64,000 nt of DNA from assembly GCF_013374115.1 (NCBI RefSeq), contig NZ_AP022673.1, forward strand, positions 3,870,501 to 3,934,500, given 5' to 3'. Source of the stretch: Sphingomonas sp. HMP9 (lineage in GTDB: Bacteria > Pseudomonadota > Alphaproteobacteria > Sphingomonadales > Sphingomonadaceae). The stretch's first letter is position 1. Each line of letters starts with the position of its first letter. The position numbers were made by a program, and so were the translations under genes. Shown in pieces: positions 1-9,643 of this stretch. Below the pieces are notes generated by a model, which saw nothing but the letters and a program-made list of their open reading frames with translations, was not told the DNA's origin and ran no database searches.

Positions 1-1
1 A

Positions 2-451
2 CTCGCCGAACTCGGTGGCTTGCAGGGGCGCGGCGCGCGATCGATGGTCGAGGTCGGCGACGGGCAGGCGCTGGTGATCGACGAGAGCTATAACGCCAAC
101 CCCGCCTCGATGCGCGCGACGCTCAGCGTCCTTGGCCACGAGCCGGGGCGCCACATCGCGGTGCTCGGCGAGATGCGGGAGCTTGGCGACGCGTCGGACG
201 AGTATCACGCCGGACTTGCCGAACCGATCCTCGCGGCGCGCGTCGAAATGGCGCTGCTGGTCGGTGAAGCGATGGCGCCGCTCGTGCAGGTGCTTGAGGG
301 ACAAGTCGAAACCGTCCATGTGGGCGACGCTGCGGCCGCGCTCGCGTCGTTACGGACGATCCTGGCGCCGGGCGATGTCGTGCTCGTCAAGGGATCGAAC
401 GGGGTGGGCCTCGCTCGCGTAGTGGCTGGCCTAAAAGGCGGGATTAACTGA
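2..451 (+). CDS. murF: UDP-N-acetylmuramoyl-tripeptide--D-alanyl-D-alanine ligase, C-terminal part
   Basis: This is the C-terminal 149 codons of MurF, cut by the window start; the reading frame is open from base 2. MurF is the cytoplasmic ATP-dependent ligase that adds D-Ala-D-Ala to UDP-MurNAc-tripeptide. The visible part is the Mur ligase C-terminal domain, recognisable by IDESYNANPASMRA and VLGEMRELGD, which are typical of MurF, and by the closing VLVKGSNGVGLARVV. The stop codon touches the mraY start (TGA then ATG with no gap), and murF-mraY-murD is the normal dcw order. The true start lies outside the window. Confidence 0.96.
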   Translation, partial: LAELGGLQGRGARSMVEVGDGQALVIDESYNANPASMRATLSVLGHEPGRHIAVLGEMRELGDASDEYHAGLAEPILAARVEMALLVGEAMAPLVQVLEGQVETVHVGDAAAALASLRTILAPGDVVLVKGSNGVGLARVVAGLKGGIN

Positions 452-1522
452 ATGTTGTACTGGCTCGCCGAGCATCTGGGGTTTCCCGGTCTGCTGAATC
501 TCATCCGGTACCAGACGGTGCGGACCGGTGGTGCGGTCGCGACCGCGCTGATCATCGGCCTGATCATCGGACCCAAGTTCATCGGCTGGTTGCGCGTTCG
601 GCAGGGCAAGGGCCAGCCGATCCGCGCCGATGGCCCGCAGACTCATCTCGCCAAGCGCGGCACGCCGACGATGGGCGGGCTGATGATCCTGACCTCGATG
701 TGCGTCGCGATCTTCCTGTGGATGGATCTGAGCAATCCCTATGTCTGGGCGTGTCTGTTCGTGACGCTCGGCTTCGGGACGATCGGGTTCCTCGACGATT
801 ACGACAAGGTGCGGAAGGCGAGCACCGCGGGGATCAGCGGGCGTACGCGGCTGCTGCTGGAATTCGCGATTGCCGGCATCGCGGCCACGATCATCATGTC
901 GCAGAACGGGCCGCATCTGTATCTGCCGTTCACGTCGCGCATGTACCTTGATCTGGGCTGGTTCTTCCCCGTGTTCGCCGCGTTCACGATCGTGTCGTTC
1001 GGCAATGCGGTGAACCTGACCGACGGGCTCGATGGGCTGGCGACGATGCCGGTGATCATCGCCAGCGTGGCGTTCATGCTGATCGTGTACCTGGTAGGGA
1101 ACGTGAAGTTCGCCGATTATCTGGGCATCCCGCACGTCCCGCGAGCGGGCGAACTGGCGATCTTCTGCGGGGCGATCGTCGGGGCGGGGCTCGCGTTCCT
1201 GTGGTTCAATGCGCCGCCGGCGGCGGTGTTCATGGGCGATACCGGGAGCCTCGCTCTTGGCGGTGCGCTCGGGACGATCGCGGTCGTCGCGCATCACGAG
1301 ATCGTGCTGGGGATCATCGGCGGGCTGTTCGTGATCGAGGCGCTGTCGGTGATCATCCAGGTGTTCTTCTACAAGCGCACCGGCAAGCGCGTGTTTCGGA
1401 TGGCGCCGATCCACCATCATTTCGAACAGCTCGGCTGGGCCGAGGCGACCGTCGTGATCCGCTTCTGGATCATCGCGCTGGTGCTGGCGCTGGTCGGCCT
1501 TTCGACGTTGAAGCTGCGGTGA
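452..1522 (+). CDS. mraY: Phospho-N-acetylmuramoyl-pentapeptide transferase (MraY)
   Basis: This 356-residue polytopic membrane enzyme transfers phospho-MurNAc-pentapeptide from UDP to undecaprenyl phosphate, giving lipid I. The usual length and about ten hydrophobic segments are seen. Family landmarks are the cytoplasmic-loop FLDDYDKV, the [13 protein letters not shown] block and the late PIHHHFE histidine motif. The ATG at 452 follows the murF stop directly. The 3' end overlaps the murD start by four bases. Confidence 0.97.
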   Translation: MLYWLAEHLGFPGLLNLIRYQTVRTGGAVATALIIGLIIGPKFIGWLRVRQGKGQPIRADGPQTHLAKRGTPTMGGLMILTSMCVAIFLWMDLSNPYVWACLFVTLGFGTIGFLDDYDKVRKASTAGISGRTRLLLEFAIAGIAATIIMSQNGPHLYLPFTSRMYLDLGWFFPVFAAFTIVSFGNAVNLTDGLDGLATMPVIIASVAFMLIVYLVGNVKFADYLGIPHVPRAGELAIFCGAIVGAGLAFLWFNAPPAAVFMGDTGSLALGGALGTIAVVAHHEIVLGIIGGLFVIEALSVIIQVFFYKRTGKRVFRMAPIHHHFEQLGWAEATVVIRFWIIALVLALVGLSTLKLR

Positions 1523-2895
1523 TCATCGCCAATGCCTGGCGCGGGAAACGCTTTGCGGTGCTGGGGCTTGCGCGGTCGGGTAGCGCGACGGTGCGTGCGA
1601 TGGTGGCTGGCGGGGCGAGCGTTGTTGCTTGGGATTCGGATGAGGCGAAGCGTGAGGTTTTTGCTCCCTCTCCCCTGCGGGGAGAGGGTTGGGGTGAGGG
1701 GCCGCCCAGCAGCGCTGCGCCCCTGGCGGCCCCTCACCCAACCCTCTCCCCGGAGGGGAGAGGGTTCGTGGATGTTGCGCCGCTGGAGGATCTTTCAGGG
1801 TTCGACGCTTTGGTCGTGTCGCCGGGGGTTCCGCTGAATACGCATCCGCTCGCCGCCGTTGCGCGCGGGGCTGGCACGGCCACCATCGGCGATATCGAGT
1901 TGTTCGCTCAAGCGCGCGGCGACCTGCCGCAGCACAAGGTCGTCGGCATTACCGGCACCAATGGCAAGTCCACCACCACCGCGCTTGTCCACCACATCCT
2001 CAAGACCGCCGGCACTCCCACGCTGATGGGCGGCAATATCGGCCTGCCGATCCTCGAGCAGGAGCCGCTCCCCGAAGGCGGCGTATACGTGCTCGAACTG
2101 TCGAGCTACCAGATCGACCTGACGCAGACGCTCGACTGCGACGTCGCGGTGCTGCTTAATATCACGCCCGATCATCTCGACCGGTATGACGGCTTCGACG
2201 GCTATGCGGCGTCCAAGGCGCGGCTGTTCGCGATGCAGTCGGCCGAGCACGACGCGATCATCGGGATCGGAGATGCGCCGTCCGCCGCGATCGCGCGCGG
2301 GCTGTCCGCGAAGGGCGAGCATCTTACCAAGATCGCGCCCGGCGTGTGCATGTTCCAGGGCGACTGGCCCGCGCTCCAGGGTCCGCACAACGCGCAGAAC
2401 GCGCTTGCCGCGATCGCCGTCGCCAAAGCGCTCGGCGTCAGCGAAACCGATATCGATCGCGCGCTCGCAAGCTTTACTGGCCTGCCGCACCGGATGCAGC
2501 AGATCGCATCATATGGCGGCGTCGCCTATTTCGACGACAGCAAAGCGACCAATCCCGAGAGCACCGCGCCCGCACTCGCCGCGTTCGATCGGGTTCACTG
2601 GATCGTCGGCGGTCGCGCAAAGGGCGACGACCTCGATGCCTGCAAGCCCGCATTCGGTCACGTCGTCCGCGCCTACACGATCGGCGAGGCCGGGCCGCGG
2701 TTCGCCGAGATATTGAAAGACTCGATGCCGGTCGAGAACGTCGGCACGCTTTCCGAGGCCGTCGCGCGCGCGGCGCTTCAGGCCAAACCCGGAGACACCG
2801 TGCTCTTGTCGCCGGCCTGTGCTAGCTTCGACCAGTTCAGCGACTATGAGGCCCGCGGCGCTGCGTTTCGGGCCGCGGTCGAGTTGCTGGCATGA
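1519..2895 (+). CDS. murD: UDP-N-acetylmuramoylalanine--D-glutamate ligase (MurD) with an in-frame repeat-encoded insert
   Basis: MurD (458 residues from the GTG at 1519) adds D-Glu to UDP-MurNAc-L-Ala in the cytoplasm. The N-terminal nucleotide-binding fold starts [17 protein letters not shown]. The ATP P-loop is [12 protein letters not shown], with G143 first and K150 as the lysine. The GTG overlaps the mraY stop as GTGA, which sets the start. Residues about 50-82 ([11 protein letters not shown] to SPEGRG) are the translation of a palindromic repeat at 1666-1764. They sit between the [12 protein letters not shown] strand and [20 protein letters not shown], both normal MurD sequence. The insert keeps the frame and lies in the N-terminal domain, away from the P-loop. 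Confidence 0.95.
   Translation: MIIANAWRGKRFAVLGLARSGSATVRAMVAGGASVVAWDSDEAKREVFAPSPLRGEGWGEGPPSSAAPLAAPHPTLSPEGRGFVDVAPLEDLSGFDALVVSPGVPLNTHPLAAVARGAGTATIGDIELFAQARGDLPQHKVVGITGTNGKSTTTALVHHILKTAGTPTLMGGNIGLPILEQEPLPEGGVYVLELSSYQIDLTQTLDCDVAVLLNITPDHLDRYDGFDGYAASKARLFAMQSAEHDAIIGIGDAPSAAIARGLSAKGEHLTKIAPGVCMFQGDWPALQGPHNAQNALAAIAVAKALGVSETDIDRALASFTGLPHRMQQIASYGGVAYFDDSKATNPESTAPALAAFDRVHWIVGGRAKGDDLDACKPAFGHVVRAYTIGEAGPRFAEILKDSMPVENVGTLSEAVARAALQAKPGDTVLLSPACASFDQFSDYEARGAAFRAAVELLA
1666..1764. repeat. REP-doublet palindrome (CTCTCCCC family) inside murD
   Basis: This element of about 99 bp has two inverted arms of some 36 bp. The left arm begins CCCTCTCCCCTGCGGGGAGA and the right arm ends with the same motif inverted. 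Each arm also contains its own small hairpin (CTCTCCCC against GGGGAGAG). It is 33 codons long with no stop in the murD frame. This is the only copy of this family that I see in the window. Confidence 0.85.
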
Positions 2896-4136
2896 CCGAT
2901 ATGCGCGCTGGGGCCCTGGATATGTCCGAACCCAAGACCGGTATGGTCGCGAAGATGAAGCGGCGGGGCGGCCGCGGCGATCAGTCGCCGCTCGGCACGT
3001 GGTTCTGGGATATCGACCGGATGCTGCTGCTCCTGACGCTGTTCCTGATCGCGATCGGGCTGATCGCGGTGGCGGCGGCGTCGCCGGCGAGTGCGGTCCG
3101 CTATTCGGGCGAGCATCACAAGATCGCGCCGCTGTATTATTTCTGGCGGCAGCTGATGTGGGTCAGCGTGTCGCTGCCCGTGCTTTTCGGCGTATCGATG
3201 ATGCCCGTCTCGATGGCGCGACGAATGGCGATCGGCGGGTGCGCGCTGTTCGTGCTGATGCTCATGGTGACGCCGTTCATCGGGGTCGAGGCGAACGGCG
3301 CACGGCGCTGGCTGGGTTTCGGCTTCGCGCAGTTCCAGCCCTCGGAATTCCTCAAGCCGCTGTTCATCGTCACGGTTGCGTGGCTGCTGTCGCTCCGTGC
3401 GAAGGATGCCGAACTGCCGACCGTGCTGATCACCGGCGCGATGACTGCGGGCGTCGCGGTGCTGCTGATGCTGCAACCCGATTTCGGCCAGACGATCATC
3501 TTCTGCACGGTGTGGATGACGCTCCTGATGATCGCGGGCACGCCGGCCAAGGTGCTGTTCGGGCTCATGGCGATGGCGCCGGCCGGGCTGGTTGCGGCCT
3601 ATATATTCTACGGCGTGGCGCGGTCGCGGATCGACGCGTTCCTGTTTCCGGGCGTCGAGGGCGAGGGCGCGGGCGATCATTTCCAGACCAACGCCGCGCA
3701 CAATACGCTGACCGCCGGCGGCTGGACCGGCACTGGACCCGGTGCCGGCGCGGCGAAGTTCGGGCTGCCCGAGGCGCATACCGATTACATCTTCTCCGTG
3801 ATCGGCGAGGAATTCGGGCTGATCGCCTGTTCGGTGATCGCGGTGATCTTCCTCGCGATCGTCGTGCGCGTGTTCGTCAAGCTGCTGGACGAGCAGGACG
3901 AATTCAAGCTGCTGGCGTCTGCCGGGCTGGCCACGCAGTTCGGCGCGCAGGCGCTGGTGAGCATGGCGGTGAACACCGGGCTCGCGCCGTCGAAGGGGAT
4001 GACGTTGCCGTTCATCAGCTATGGCGGATCGTCGATGATCGCGCTTTCGGTCGGCATGGGGTTGCTGCTGGCGTTTACCCGGCGCAATCCGTTCCTCACG
4101 CGGAGCCCCTATGTCGTCCGCTGGAGTGGTGAATGA
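2892..4136 (+). CDS. ftsW: Peptidoglycan glycosyltransferase FtsW (SEDS family)
   Basis: FtsW (414 residues) is the SEDS-family septal glycan polymerase of the divisome. After a cytoplasmic N-terminus of about 35 residues come roughly ten membrane segments. SEDS signatures are visible: NGARRWLGFGFAQFQPSEF in the early loop, the long loop with AAHNTLTAGGWTGTGPG, AHTDYIFSVIGEEFG, and GMTLPFISYGGSSM near the end. The ATG at 2892 overlaps the murD stop (ATGA). In-frame ATGs at 2901 and 2922 are possible but less coupled. The end overlaps murG by four bases. Confidence 0.96.
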   Translation: MTDMRAGALDMSEPKTGMVAKMKRRGGRGDQSPLGTWFWDIDRMLLLLTLFLIAIGLIAVAAASPASAVRYSGEHHKIAPLYYFWRQLMWVSVSLPVLFGVSMMPVSMARRMAIGGCALFVLMLMVTPFIGVEANGARRWLGFGFAQFQPSEFLKPLFIVTVAWLLSLRAKDAELPTVLITGAMTAGVAVLLMLQPDFGQTIIFCTVWMTLLMIAGTPAKVLFGLMAMAPAGLVAAYIFYGVARSRIDAFLFPGVEGEGAGDHFQTNAAHNTLTAGGWTGTGPGAGAAKFGLPEAHTDYIFSVIGEEFGLIACSVIAVIFLAIVVRVFVKLLDEQDEFKLLASAGLATQFGAQALVSMAVNTGLAPSKGMTLPFISYGGSSMIALSVGMGLLLAFTRRNPFLTRSPYVVRWSGE

Positions 4137-5287
4137 ACGTTAATAAGCCTCGGCATTATGTCCTCGCAGCCGGTGGGACCGGGGGACACATGGTCCCGGC
4201 GGCGGCGCTGGCGGCCGAACTGACCAAGCGTGGCCACCGGGTGGCGCTGGTCAGCGACGCGCGCGGCGTCCGCTTTCCCGGGCTGTTCGACGAGATCCAG
4301 ACGCATGTCCTCCCCGCGGGGCGCTTCAGTGGTGGGCCGCTCGGCTGGGCGAAGGCGACGCGCGAGATGTGGCGCGGGCGGGCGATGGCGCGCGAGCTGT
4401 ACGCGACGTTCAAGCCGGCGGCGGTGATCGGCTTTGGCGGCTATCCGGCGCTGCCCGCGCTGCTGGCGGCGTTTGCGGACAAGATCCCGACTGCGGTGCA
4501 CGAGCAGAACGCGGTGCTGGGGCGCGTCAATCGCTTCGTCGCGGGGCGCGTCGATGCGATCGCGACCTCGTCCGAGCCGACCGAGCGGCTGGCGACCAAG
4601 CTGCTGGGCAAGACGCATCTGGTCGGCAATCCGGTGCGCGAGGCGGTGCTGGCTCTGCGCACGAAACCCTATCCGCTGCTCGAGGAAGACGGCATCTTCC
4701 GCGTTCTCGTGACCGGCGGCAGCCAGGGGGCGAGCATCCTGTCGCAGGTGGTGCCCGATGGCCTGGCGATGCTGCCCGTGACGTTTCGGCGGCGGCTGCA
4801 GGTGACGCATCAGGCGCGGATCGAGGATATCGATGCGGTGCGCGCGAAATATGCCGAGCATCATATCCCGGCCGAGCTGGCGACGTATCTGCCCGATATG
4901 CCCGAACAGCTCGCCTGGGCGCATCTCGTTATCGCGCGCGCGGGCGCGTCGACGATTTCGGAGCTGACCGCGGCGGGGCGTCCGGCGATCCTGGTGCCGC
5001 TGCCGAGTGCGACCGACGATCACCAGACCGTGAACGCGCGCGAGATGACTCGGGCAGGCGGCGCGCGGACGATCGCGCAGGGAGATTTTACCGCAGTGGA
5101 ACTGGCCAAGCAGATGCAGAAACTCGGGCTTGACCCGGCCGCGTTGCAGAACGCGGCGGGACGTGCGCGCAGTTGCGGGCGGCCGAATGCCGCGAGCGAT
5201 CTTGCCGATCTGGTCGAGAGCCTCGACGCGCCGGTGTCGCGGATCCCGGTCGGTGCGCCGTCCAAGCCGAAGGCGCAGTTCGCATGA
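4133..5287 (+). CDS. murG: UDP-GlcNAc--undecaprenyl-pyrophosphoryl-MurNAc-pentapeptide GlcNAc transferase (MurG)
   Basis: MurG (384 residues) is the membrane-associated GT-B enzyme that adds GlcNAc to lipid I to make lipid II. The N-terminal [14 protein letters not shown] loop binds the lipid diphosphate. The C-terminal half has VTGGSQGA and [25 protein letters not shown], which form the UDP-GlcNAc site. The ATG overlaps the ftsW stop, and the 3' end overlaps the murC start as ATGA. Length is slightly above average because of a C-terminal tail ending SKPKAQFA. Confidence 0.96.
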   Translation: MNVNKPRHYVLAAGGTGGHMVPAAALAAELTKRGHRVALVSDARGVRFPGLFDEIQTHVLPAGRFSGGPLGWAKATREMWRGRAMARELYATFKPAAVIGFGGYPALPALLAAFADKIPTAVHEQNAVLGRVNRFVAGRVDAIATSSEPTERLATKLLGKTHLVGNPVREAVLALRTKPYPLLEEDGIFRVLVTGGSQGASILSQVVPDGLAMLPVTFRRRLQVTHQARIEDIDAVRAKYAEHHIPAELATYLPDMPEQLAWAHLVIARAGASTISELTAAGRPAILVPLPSATDDHQTVNAREMTRAGGARTIAQGDFTAVELAKQMQKLGLDPAALQNAAGRARSCGRPNAASDLADLVESLDAPVSRIPVGAPSKPKAQFA

Positions 5288-6714
5288 AGGGTGTCGCAAC
5301 GGATATCGGCACGATCCATTTCGTCGGGATCGGCGGGATCGGCATGTCGGGCATCGCCGAGGTGATGAAGAATCTCGGCTACCGCGTGCAGGGGTCGGAC
5401 GTCGCCGAGGGCTATGTCGTGCAGGGGTTGCGCGACAAGGGGATCCCGGTGGCGATCGGCCATGCCGCGGCGAATATCGGCGATGCCGCGGTGGTGGTCG
5501 TCTCGACCGCGATCGTGCGCTCGAACCCGGAGGTCGAGGCGGCGCTCAACGCGCGCGTGCCCGTGGTGCGTCGCGCGGAAATGCTCGCCGAGCTGATGCG
5601 GTTGAAGTCGACGGTTGCGGTCGCTGGTACGCATGGCAAGACCACGACGACGTCGATGGTGGCGGCGTTGCTCGATGCCGGTGGCGTCGACCCGACGGTG
5701 ATCAATGGCGGGATCATCAACTCCTATGGCTCGAACGCGCGGCTGGGCGCGAGCGACTGGATGGTGGTCGAGGCGGACGAGAGCGATGGCAGCTTCCTGC
5801 GATTGGACGGGACGATCGCGGTCGTCACCAACATCGATCCCGAGCATCTCGATCATTACGGATCGTTCGACGCGGTGAAGGATGCGTTCGTCGAGTTCGT
5901 GGAGAACGTGCCCTTCTACGGCGCGGCGTTGCTGTGCCTCGATCATCCCGAGGTGCAGGGGATCCTGCCGCGCGTGCGCGACCGGCGGATCGTGACCTAT
6001 GGCTTCTCGGCGCAGGCGGACGTGCGCGGTGTCGAGGTGACGCCGATTCCGGGCGGCAACCGCTTCGACTGCGTGGTGCGGACGCGCGACGGCGCGACGC
6101 GGACGATCGCGGGAATCGAGATGCCGATGCCCGGGCGGCACAACGTCCAGAACGCGCTGGCCGCGATCGGCGTCGCGCTGGAGCTGGGTATCGAGGATGC
6201 GACGATCCAGCAGGGCTTTGCCAAGTTCGGCGGCGTGAAGCGGCGGTTCACCAAGGTGGGCGAGGTTCCGATCGAGGGTGGCGGCGTGGCGATCATCGAC
6301 GATTACGGCCATCACCCGGTCGAGATCCGCGCGGTGCTGGCCGCTGCGCGCGAGGGCGCGAAGGGGCGCGTGATCGCGGTCGTGCAGCCGCATCGTTATT
6401 CGCGGCTAGGCAATCTGATGGAGGATTTCCAGACCGCGTTCAACGACGCCGACCGGGTGCTGGTGACGCCGGTCTATGCAGCGGGCGAAGCGCCGGTCGA
6501 GGGCGTCGATGCGGCGGCCTTGGTCGAGGGGCTGAAGCGGCGCGGACACCGGTTCGCGGGTGTGGTCGCAGATGCGGACGCGCTGGCGGTCGAACTGGCG
6601 GCGACGATCGAGGCGGACGACATGATCGTTTGCCTCGGGGCTGGCGACATTACCAAGTGGGCGGCCGGGCTGTCGGACGCGATCGCGGTCGAGCGTGCGA
6701 AGGTGCCGGCGTGA
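5284..6714 (+). CDS. murC: UDP-N-acetylmuramate--L-alanine ligase (MurC)
   Basis: MurC (476 residues) is the first amino-acid ligase of peptidoglycan precursor synthesis. It starts with a Rossmann-type domain ([18 protein letters not shown]). The P-loop [11 protein letters not shown] runs from G115 and has K119. [10 protein letters not shown] and [12 protein letters not shown] mark the central domain, and [12 protein letters not shown] and QPHRYSR mark the C-terminal domain. The ATG at 5284 overlaps the murG stop. An open frame continues upstream inside murG, but nothing there looks like MurC. Confidence 0.96.
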   Translation: MKGVATDIGTIHFVGIGGIGMSGIAEVMKNLGYRVQGSDVAEGYVVQGLRDKGIPVAIGHAAANIGDAAVVVVSTAIVRSNPEVEAALNARVPVVRRAEMLAELMRLKSTVAVAGTHGKTTTTSMVAALLDAGGVDPTVINGGIINSYGSNARLGASDWMVVEADESDGSFLRLDGTIAVVTNIDPEHLDHYGSFDAVKDAFVEFVENVPFYGAALLCLDHPEVQGILPRVRDRRIVTYGFSAQADVRGVEVTPIPGGNRFDCVVRTRDGATRTIAGIEMPMPGRHNVQNALAAIGVALELGIEDATIQQGFAKFGGVKRRFTKVGEVPIEGGGVAIIDDYGHHPVEIRAVLAAAREGAKGRVIAVVQPHRYSRLGNLMEDFQTAFNDADRVLVTPVYAAGEAPVEGVDAAALVEGLKRRGHRFAGVVADADALAVELAATIEADDMIVCLGAGDITKWAAGLSDAIAVERAKVPA

Positions 6715-7745
6715 GTTCTGCATCTCCTTGTGTCCCCGCGAAGGCGGGGACCCAGACTGGGCTCCCGCCTTCGCGGGAGAACATTCGGGGAAAGGTCGAG
6801 GCTGGTGGTTCGCTGGCGGACTTCACCTGGTTTCGGACCGGCGGGCCTGCCGAGTGGCTGGTGCGGCCTGCGGACGTCGAGGATCTGGCCGGGTTGTTGA
6901 AGACACTCGATCCTGCGACGCCGGTTCTGCCGGTCGGGGTGGGCTCAAACCTGATCGTGCGCGACGGTGGCGTGCCTGGGGTCGTCGTGCGGCTGCCCAA
7001 GGCGATGGCGAAGGTGTCGGTGCAGGACGGTCGCGTTCGTGCCGGGGCGGGGGCGATGGGGATTACGGTCGCCAGCGCGGCGCGCGATGCGGGGATTGCC
7101 GGGCTGGAGTTCCTGCGCGGGATTCCCGGAACCGTGGGCGGCGCGGTGCGGATGAACGCGGGGGCCTATGGACGGGACGTCGGCGATATTCTGGTCGAGG
7201 CGACCGTCGTGACGCGCGAGGGTTCGGTCGAGACGTGGCCGGCGGCGCGGTTCGGCTATGTGTATCGGCATTCGGACCTGCCCGCGGGCGCGGTGGTGGT
7301 CGAGGCGGTGTTCGCGGGCACGCCCGGCGAGCCGGCGGTCATCGGTGCCGAGATGGACCGTATCGCGGCCGAGCGCGAGGCTTCGCAGCCTCTGCGATCG
7401 CGGACCGGTGGATCGACCTTCAAGAATCCCGAGGGACACAAGGCCTGGGCGCTGATCGACGCCGCCGGATGCCGAGGCCTCACGCGCGGCGACGCGCAGG
7501 TCTCCGAGAAGCATTGCAATTTCCTGCTGAACCTCGGGTCCGCGTCGAGCGCGGAGATCGAGGCGCTGGGTGAAGAGGTACGGACCAAGGTGAAGGCGCA
7601 TTCTGGGGTGACGTTGGAATGGGAAATCCAGCGGGTGGGGGTGGTCCGTCATCCTGACGAAAGTCAGGATCCAGAGCAAAATGGGGTGCGCGCAGTAACT
7701 CTGGATCCTGACTTTCGTCAGGATGACGAAAGGGTGGCGAAGTGA
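6711..7745 (+). CDS. murB: UDP-N-acetylenolpyruvoylglucosamine reductase (MurB) with repeat-encoded tails at both ends
   Basis: MurB (344 residues from the GTG at 6711) is the FAD-dependent reductase that makes UDP-MurNAc. The core [52 protein letters not shown] and [22 protein letters not shown] is standard. Two termini are not. Residues about 6-25 ([18 protein letters not shown]) translate a palindrome at 6728-6783, and the last 30 or so residues ([10 protein letters not shown] to [14 protein letters not shown]) translate a second, unrelated palindrome at 7647-7729. No alternative start exists between the first element and the FAD domain, so the N-tail is probably made. Both 4-nt overlaps with murC and ddl are kept. 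Confidence 0.93.
   Translation: MSSASPCVPAKAGTQTGLPPSRENIRGKVEAGGSLADFTWFRTGGPAEWLVRPADVEDLAGLLKTLDPATPVLPVGVGSNLIVRDGGVPGVVVRLPKAMAKVSVQDGRVRAGAGAMGITVASAARDAGIAGLEFLRGIPGTVGGAVRMNAGAYGRDVGDILVEATVVTREGSVETWPAARFGYVYRHSDLPAGAVVVEAVFAGTPGEPAVIGAEMDRIAAEREASQPLRSRTGGSTFKNPEGHKAWALIDAAGCRGLTRGDAQVSEKHCNFLLNLGSASSAEIEALGEEVRTKVKAHSGVTLEWEIQRVGVVRHPDESQDPEQNGVRAVTLDPDFRQDDERVAK
6728..6783. repeat. REP-doublet palindrome (CGCGAAGGCGGG family) at the murB 5' end
   Basis: Two inverted arms meet at GACTGGG: CCCCGCGAAGGCGGGGACCC on the left and TCCCGCCTTCGCGGGA on the right. It starts about 15 bases after the murB GTG and is translated. Related copies lie at 37349-37427, 40371-40427 and 50104-50160. 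Confidence 0.85.
7647..7729. repeat. REP-doublet palindrome (CATCCTGACGAAAGTCAGGA family) at the murB 3' end
   Basis: Inverted arms of about 30 bp: CGTCATCCTGACGAAAGTCA on the left is mirrored by TGACTTTCGTCAGGATGACG on the right. It encodes the murB C-terminal tail. Copies of the same family occur at 19737-19820, 19931-20014 and, decayed, 20118-20180. Confidence 0.87.
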
Positions 7746-8680
7746 GCGGTCCTCTTCACATCGCAGTCCTCATGGGCGGCTGGTCGGCGGAGCGTGAGGT
7801 TTCGCTGATGTCGGGCAATGGGTGTGCCGATGCGCTGGAGTCGCTCGGGCACCGGGTTACGCGGATCGACATGGGGCGTGACGTCGCCGCCCGGTTGGCG
7901 GAGGCCAAGCCCGATCTCGTGTTCAACGCGCTGCACGGGACGCCCGGCGAGGATGGTTCGGTGCAGGGGCTGCTCGACCTGATGGGCCTGCGCTACACGC
8001 ATTCGGGGCTTGCGACCTCGGTGATCGCGATCGACAAGGTGCTGACCAAGCTGCTGCTGGTGCCCGCAGGCATCCCGATGCCGGGCGGGCGGATCGTCAA
8101 GTCGGCGGACCTGTTCGAGGGCGATCCGATGGCGCGGCCTTATGTGCTGAAGCCGGTCAACGAAGGCTCGTCGGTCGGCGTCGCGATCGTCACCGATAGC
8201 AGCAACTACGGCAACCCGATCGCGCGCGACAGCGTCGGGCCGTGGACCGATTTCGAGGAGCTGCTCGCCGAGCCCTATATTCGCGGGCGCGAGCTGACGA
8301 CCGCGGTGCTGGGCAACCGGGCGCTGGGAGTCACCGAGTTGAAGCCCAAGACGGGCTGGTACGACTATGAGTCGAAATATACCGACGGGATGACCGAGCA
8401 TGTCTGCCCCGCGGAGATCCCCGACGAGATCGGCGAGGCGTGCAAGAGCCTCGCGCTCGAGGCGCACCGGCTGCTCGGCTGCAAGGGCGCGTCGCGGTCG
8501 GATTTCCGCTGGGATGACGAGCGCGGAGTCGACGGGCTGTTCCTGCTCGAGGTGAACACGCAGCCGGGAATGACTCCGCTCAGCTTGGTGCCCGAACAGG
8601 CGCGGCATATCGGCATGAGCTATGCCGACCTGGTGCAGGCGATCGTCGACGAGGCGATCGCGGACAATCCTTCGCCATGA
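7742..8680 (+). CDS. ddl: D-alanine--D-alanine ligase (Ddl)
   Basis: This ATP-grasp ligase of 312 residues makes the D-Ala-D-Ala used by MurF. The N-terminal MGGWSAEREVSLMSG, the KPVNEGSSVGVAIV loop in the ATP-grasp region, FRWDDERGVDGLFLLEVNTQPGMTPLSL with the metal-binding acidic and Asn residues, and the usual length all agree. The GTG at 7742 overlaps the murB stop. Its likely ribosome site (AAAGGG) lies just after the palindrome that extends murB. The 3' end overlaps ftsQ by four bases. Confidence 0.95.
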   Translation: MSGPLHIAVLMGGWSAEREVSLMSGNGCADALESLGHRVTRIDMGRDVAARLAEAKPDLVFNALHGTPGEDGSVQGLLDLMGLRYTHSGLATSVIAIDKVLTKLLLVPAGIPMPGGRIVKSADLFEGDPMARPYVLKPVNEGSSVGVAIVTDSSNYGNPIARDSVGPWTDFEELLAEPYIRGRELTTAVLGNRALGVTELKPKTGWYDYESKYTDGMTEHVCPAEIPDEIGEACKSLALEAHRLLGCKGASRSDFRWDDERGVDGLFLLEVNTQPGMTPLSLVPEQARHIGMSYADLVQAIVDEAIADNPSP

Positions 8681-9642
8681 GCCGGACGATCAAGCGCGGT
8701 CCGCCCCCCAAGCGGCCCGCCCCGCGGCGGAAAGTCGCGGTCAAGAAGGTGTCGGCGATGGACCGGTTGGTCGGGATGCTCCCGGTCAGCGAGGACACGC
8801 TGCGCAAGATCGCCACCTGGTCGATCCTGGGCGCGGGCGGCGCGGTGGCGATCGCGGCGGCGACGTGGATCGGCATCCCCGGCATGATCGGCGCGGCGCT
8901 AGCCGAAGGTGCCGGGCGCGCGGGCTTCAAGGTCGAGCAGATCGAGGTCACCGGCCTGAAACGGATGGACCGGATGTCGGTCTATGCGGTCGCGCTGGAG
9001 GACAAGCAGAACCAGACGTCGATGCTGTCGGTCGACCTGGAGGCAGTGCGGCAGAAACTGCTGCGCTATGGCTGGATCGCGGACGCGCATGTCTCGCGGC
9101 GGCTGCCGAACACGATGCTGGTCGATATCGTCGAACGGACGCCCGCCGCGGTGTGGCAGGACAATGGCCAGCTGACGCTGATCGATTCGTCGGGCGTGCT
9201 GCTCGAACCGGTCCAGCCCGAGGCGATCCCGAACCTGCCACTGGTGATCGGGCCGGGTGCGGATCGGCAGGAGGCGTCGTACCAGACTCTGCTCGCCGCC
9301 GCGCCGGCGTTGAAGCCGCGCGTGAAGGCGGCGACGTGGGTCGGCAATCGGCGCTGGGATTTGACGTTCGAGAGTGGCGAGACGTTGGCGCTGCCCGAAG
9401 ACGGCGCGCCGCGGGCGCTGGTGAAGTTCGCCGAGCTGGACGGGGCGCGGCCGTTGCTGGGGCGCGGCTGGATCCGGTTCGACATGCGCGATCCGACCAA
9501 GCTGGTCGCGCGCAAGCCGGGGGCGAGTCTCGCGCACAGCGTCGACGTACCCGCGCCGGTGACAAGCGAAACGAATTCGAGCGACATACAGACGACTCCG
9601 TCGCAAACGGCGGGCGCGAACGTAACGGGCGGGGAGGGATGA
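8677..9642 (+). CDS. ftsQ: Cell division protein FtsQ
   Basis: FtsQ (321 residues) is a bitopic divisome scaffold protein linking early cytoplasmic and late periplasmic division proteins. A basic, proline-rich cytoplasmic tail (KRGPPPKRPAPRRKVAVKK) precedes one membrane segment at about 46-66. A POTRA domain follows (GFKVEQIEVTGLKRM to VERTPAAVW). The C-terminal part after about residue 290 is low complexity. The ATG overlaps the ddl stop, and ftsA begins one base after the ftsQ stop. Confidence 0.93.
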   Translation: MSRTIKRGPPPKRPAPRRKVAVKKVSAMDRLVGMLPVSEDTLRKIATWSILGAGGAVAIAAATWIGIPGMIGAALAEGAGRAGFKVEQIEVTGLKRMDRMSVYAVALEDKQNQTSMLSVDLEAVRQKLLRYGWIADAHVSRRLPNTMLVDIVERTPAAVWQDNGQLTLIDSSGVLLEPVQPEAIPNLPLVIGPGADRQEASYQTLLAAAPALKPRVKAATWVGNRRWDLTFESGETLALPEDGAPRALVKFAELDGARPLLGRGWIRFDMRDPTKLVARKPGASLAHSVDVPAPVTSETNSSDIQTTPSQTAGANVTGGEG

Positions 9643-9643
9643 C

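Noticed and set aside
4109..5299. Long open frame of 396 codons on the minus strand over murG
   Set aside because: It is very rich in Arg and His, matches no family, and lies opposite a clear murG. High GC content makes such antisense frames common.
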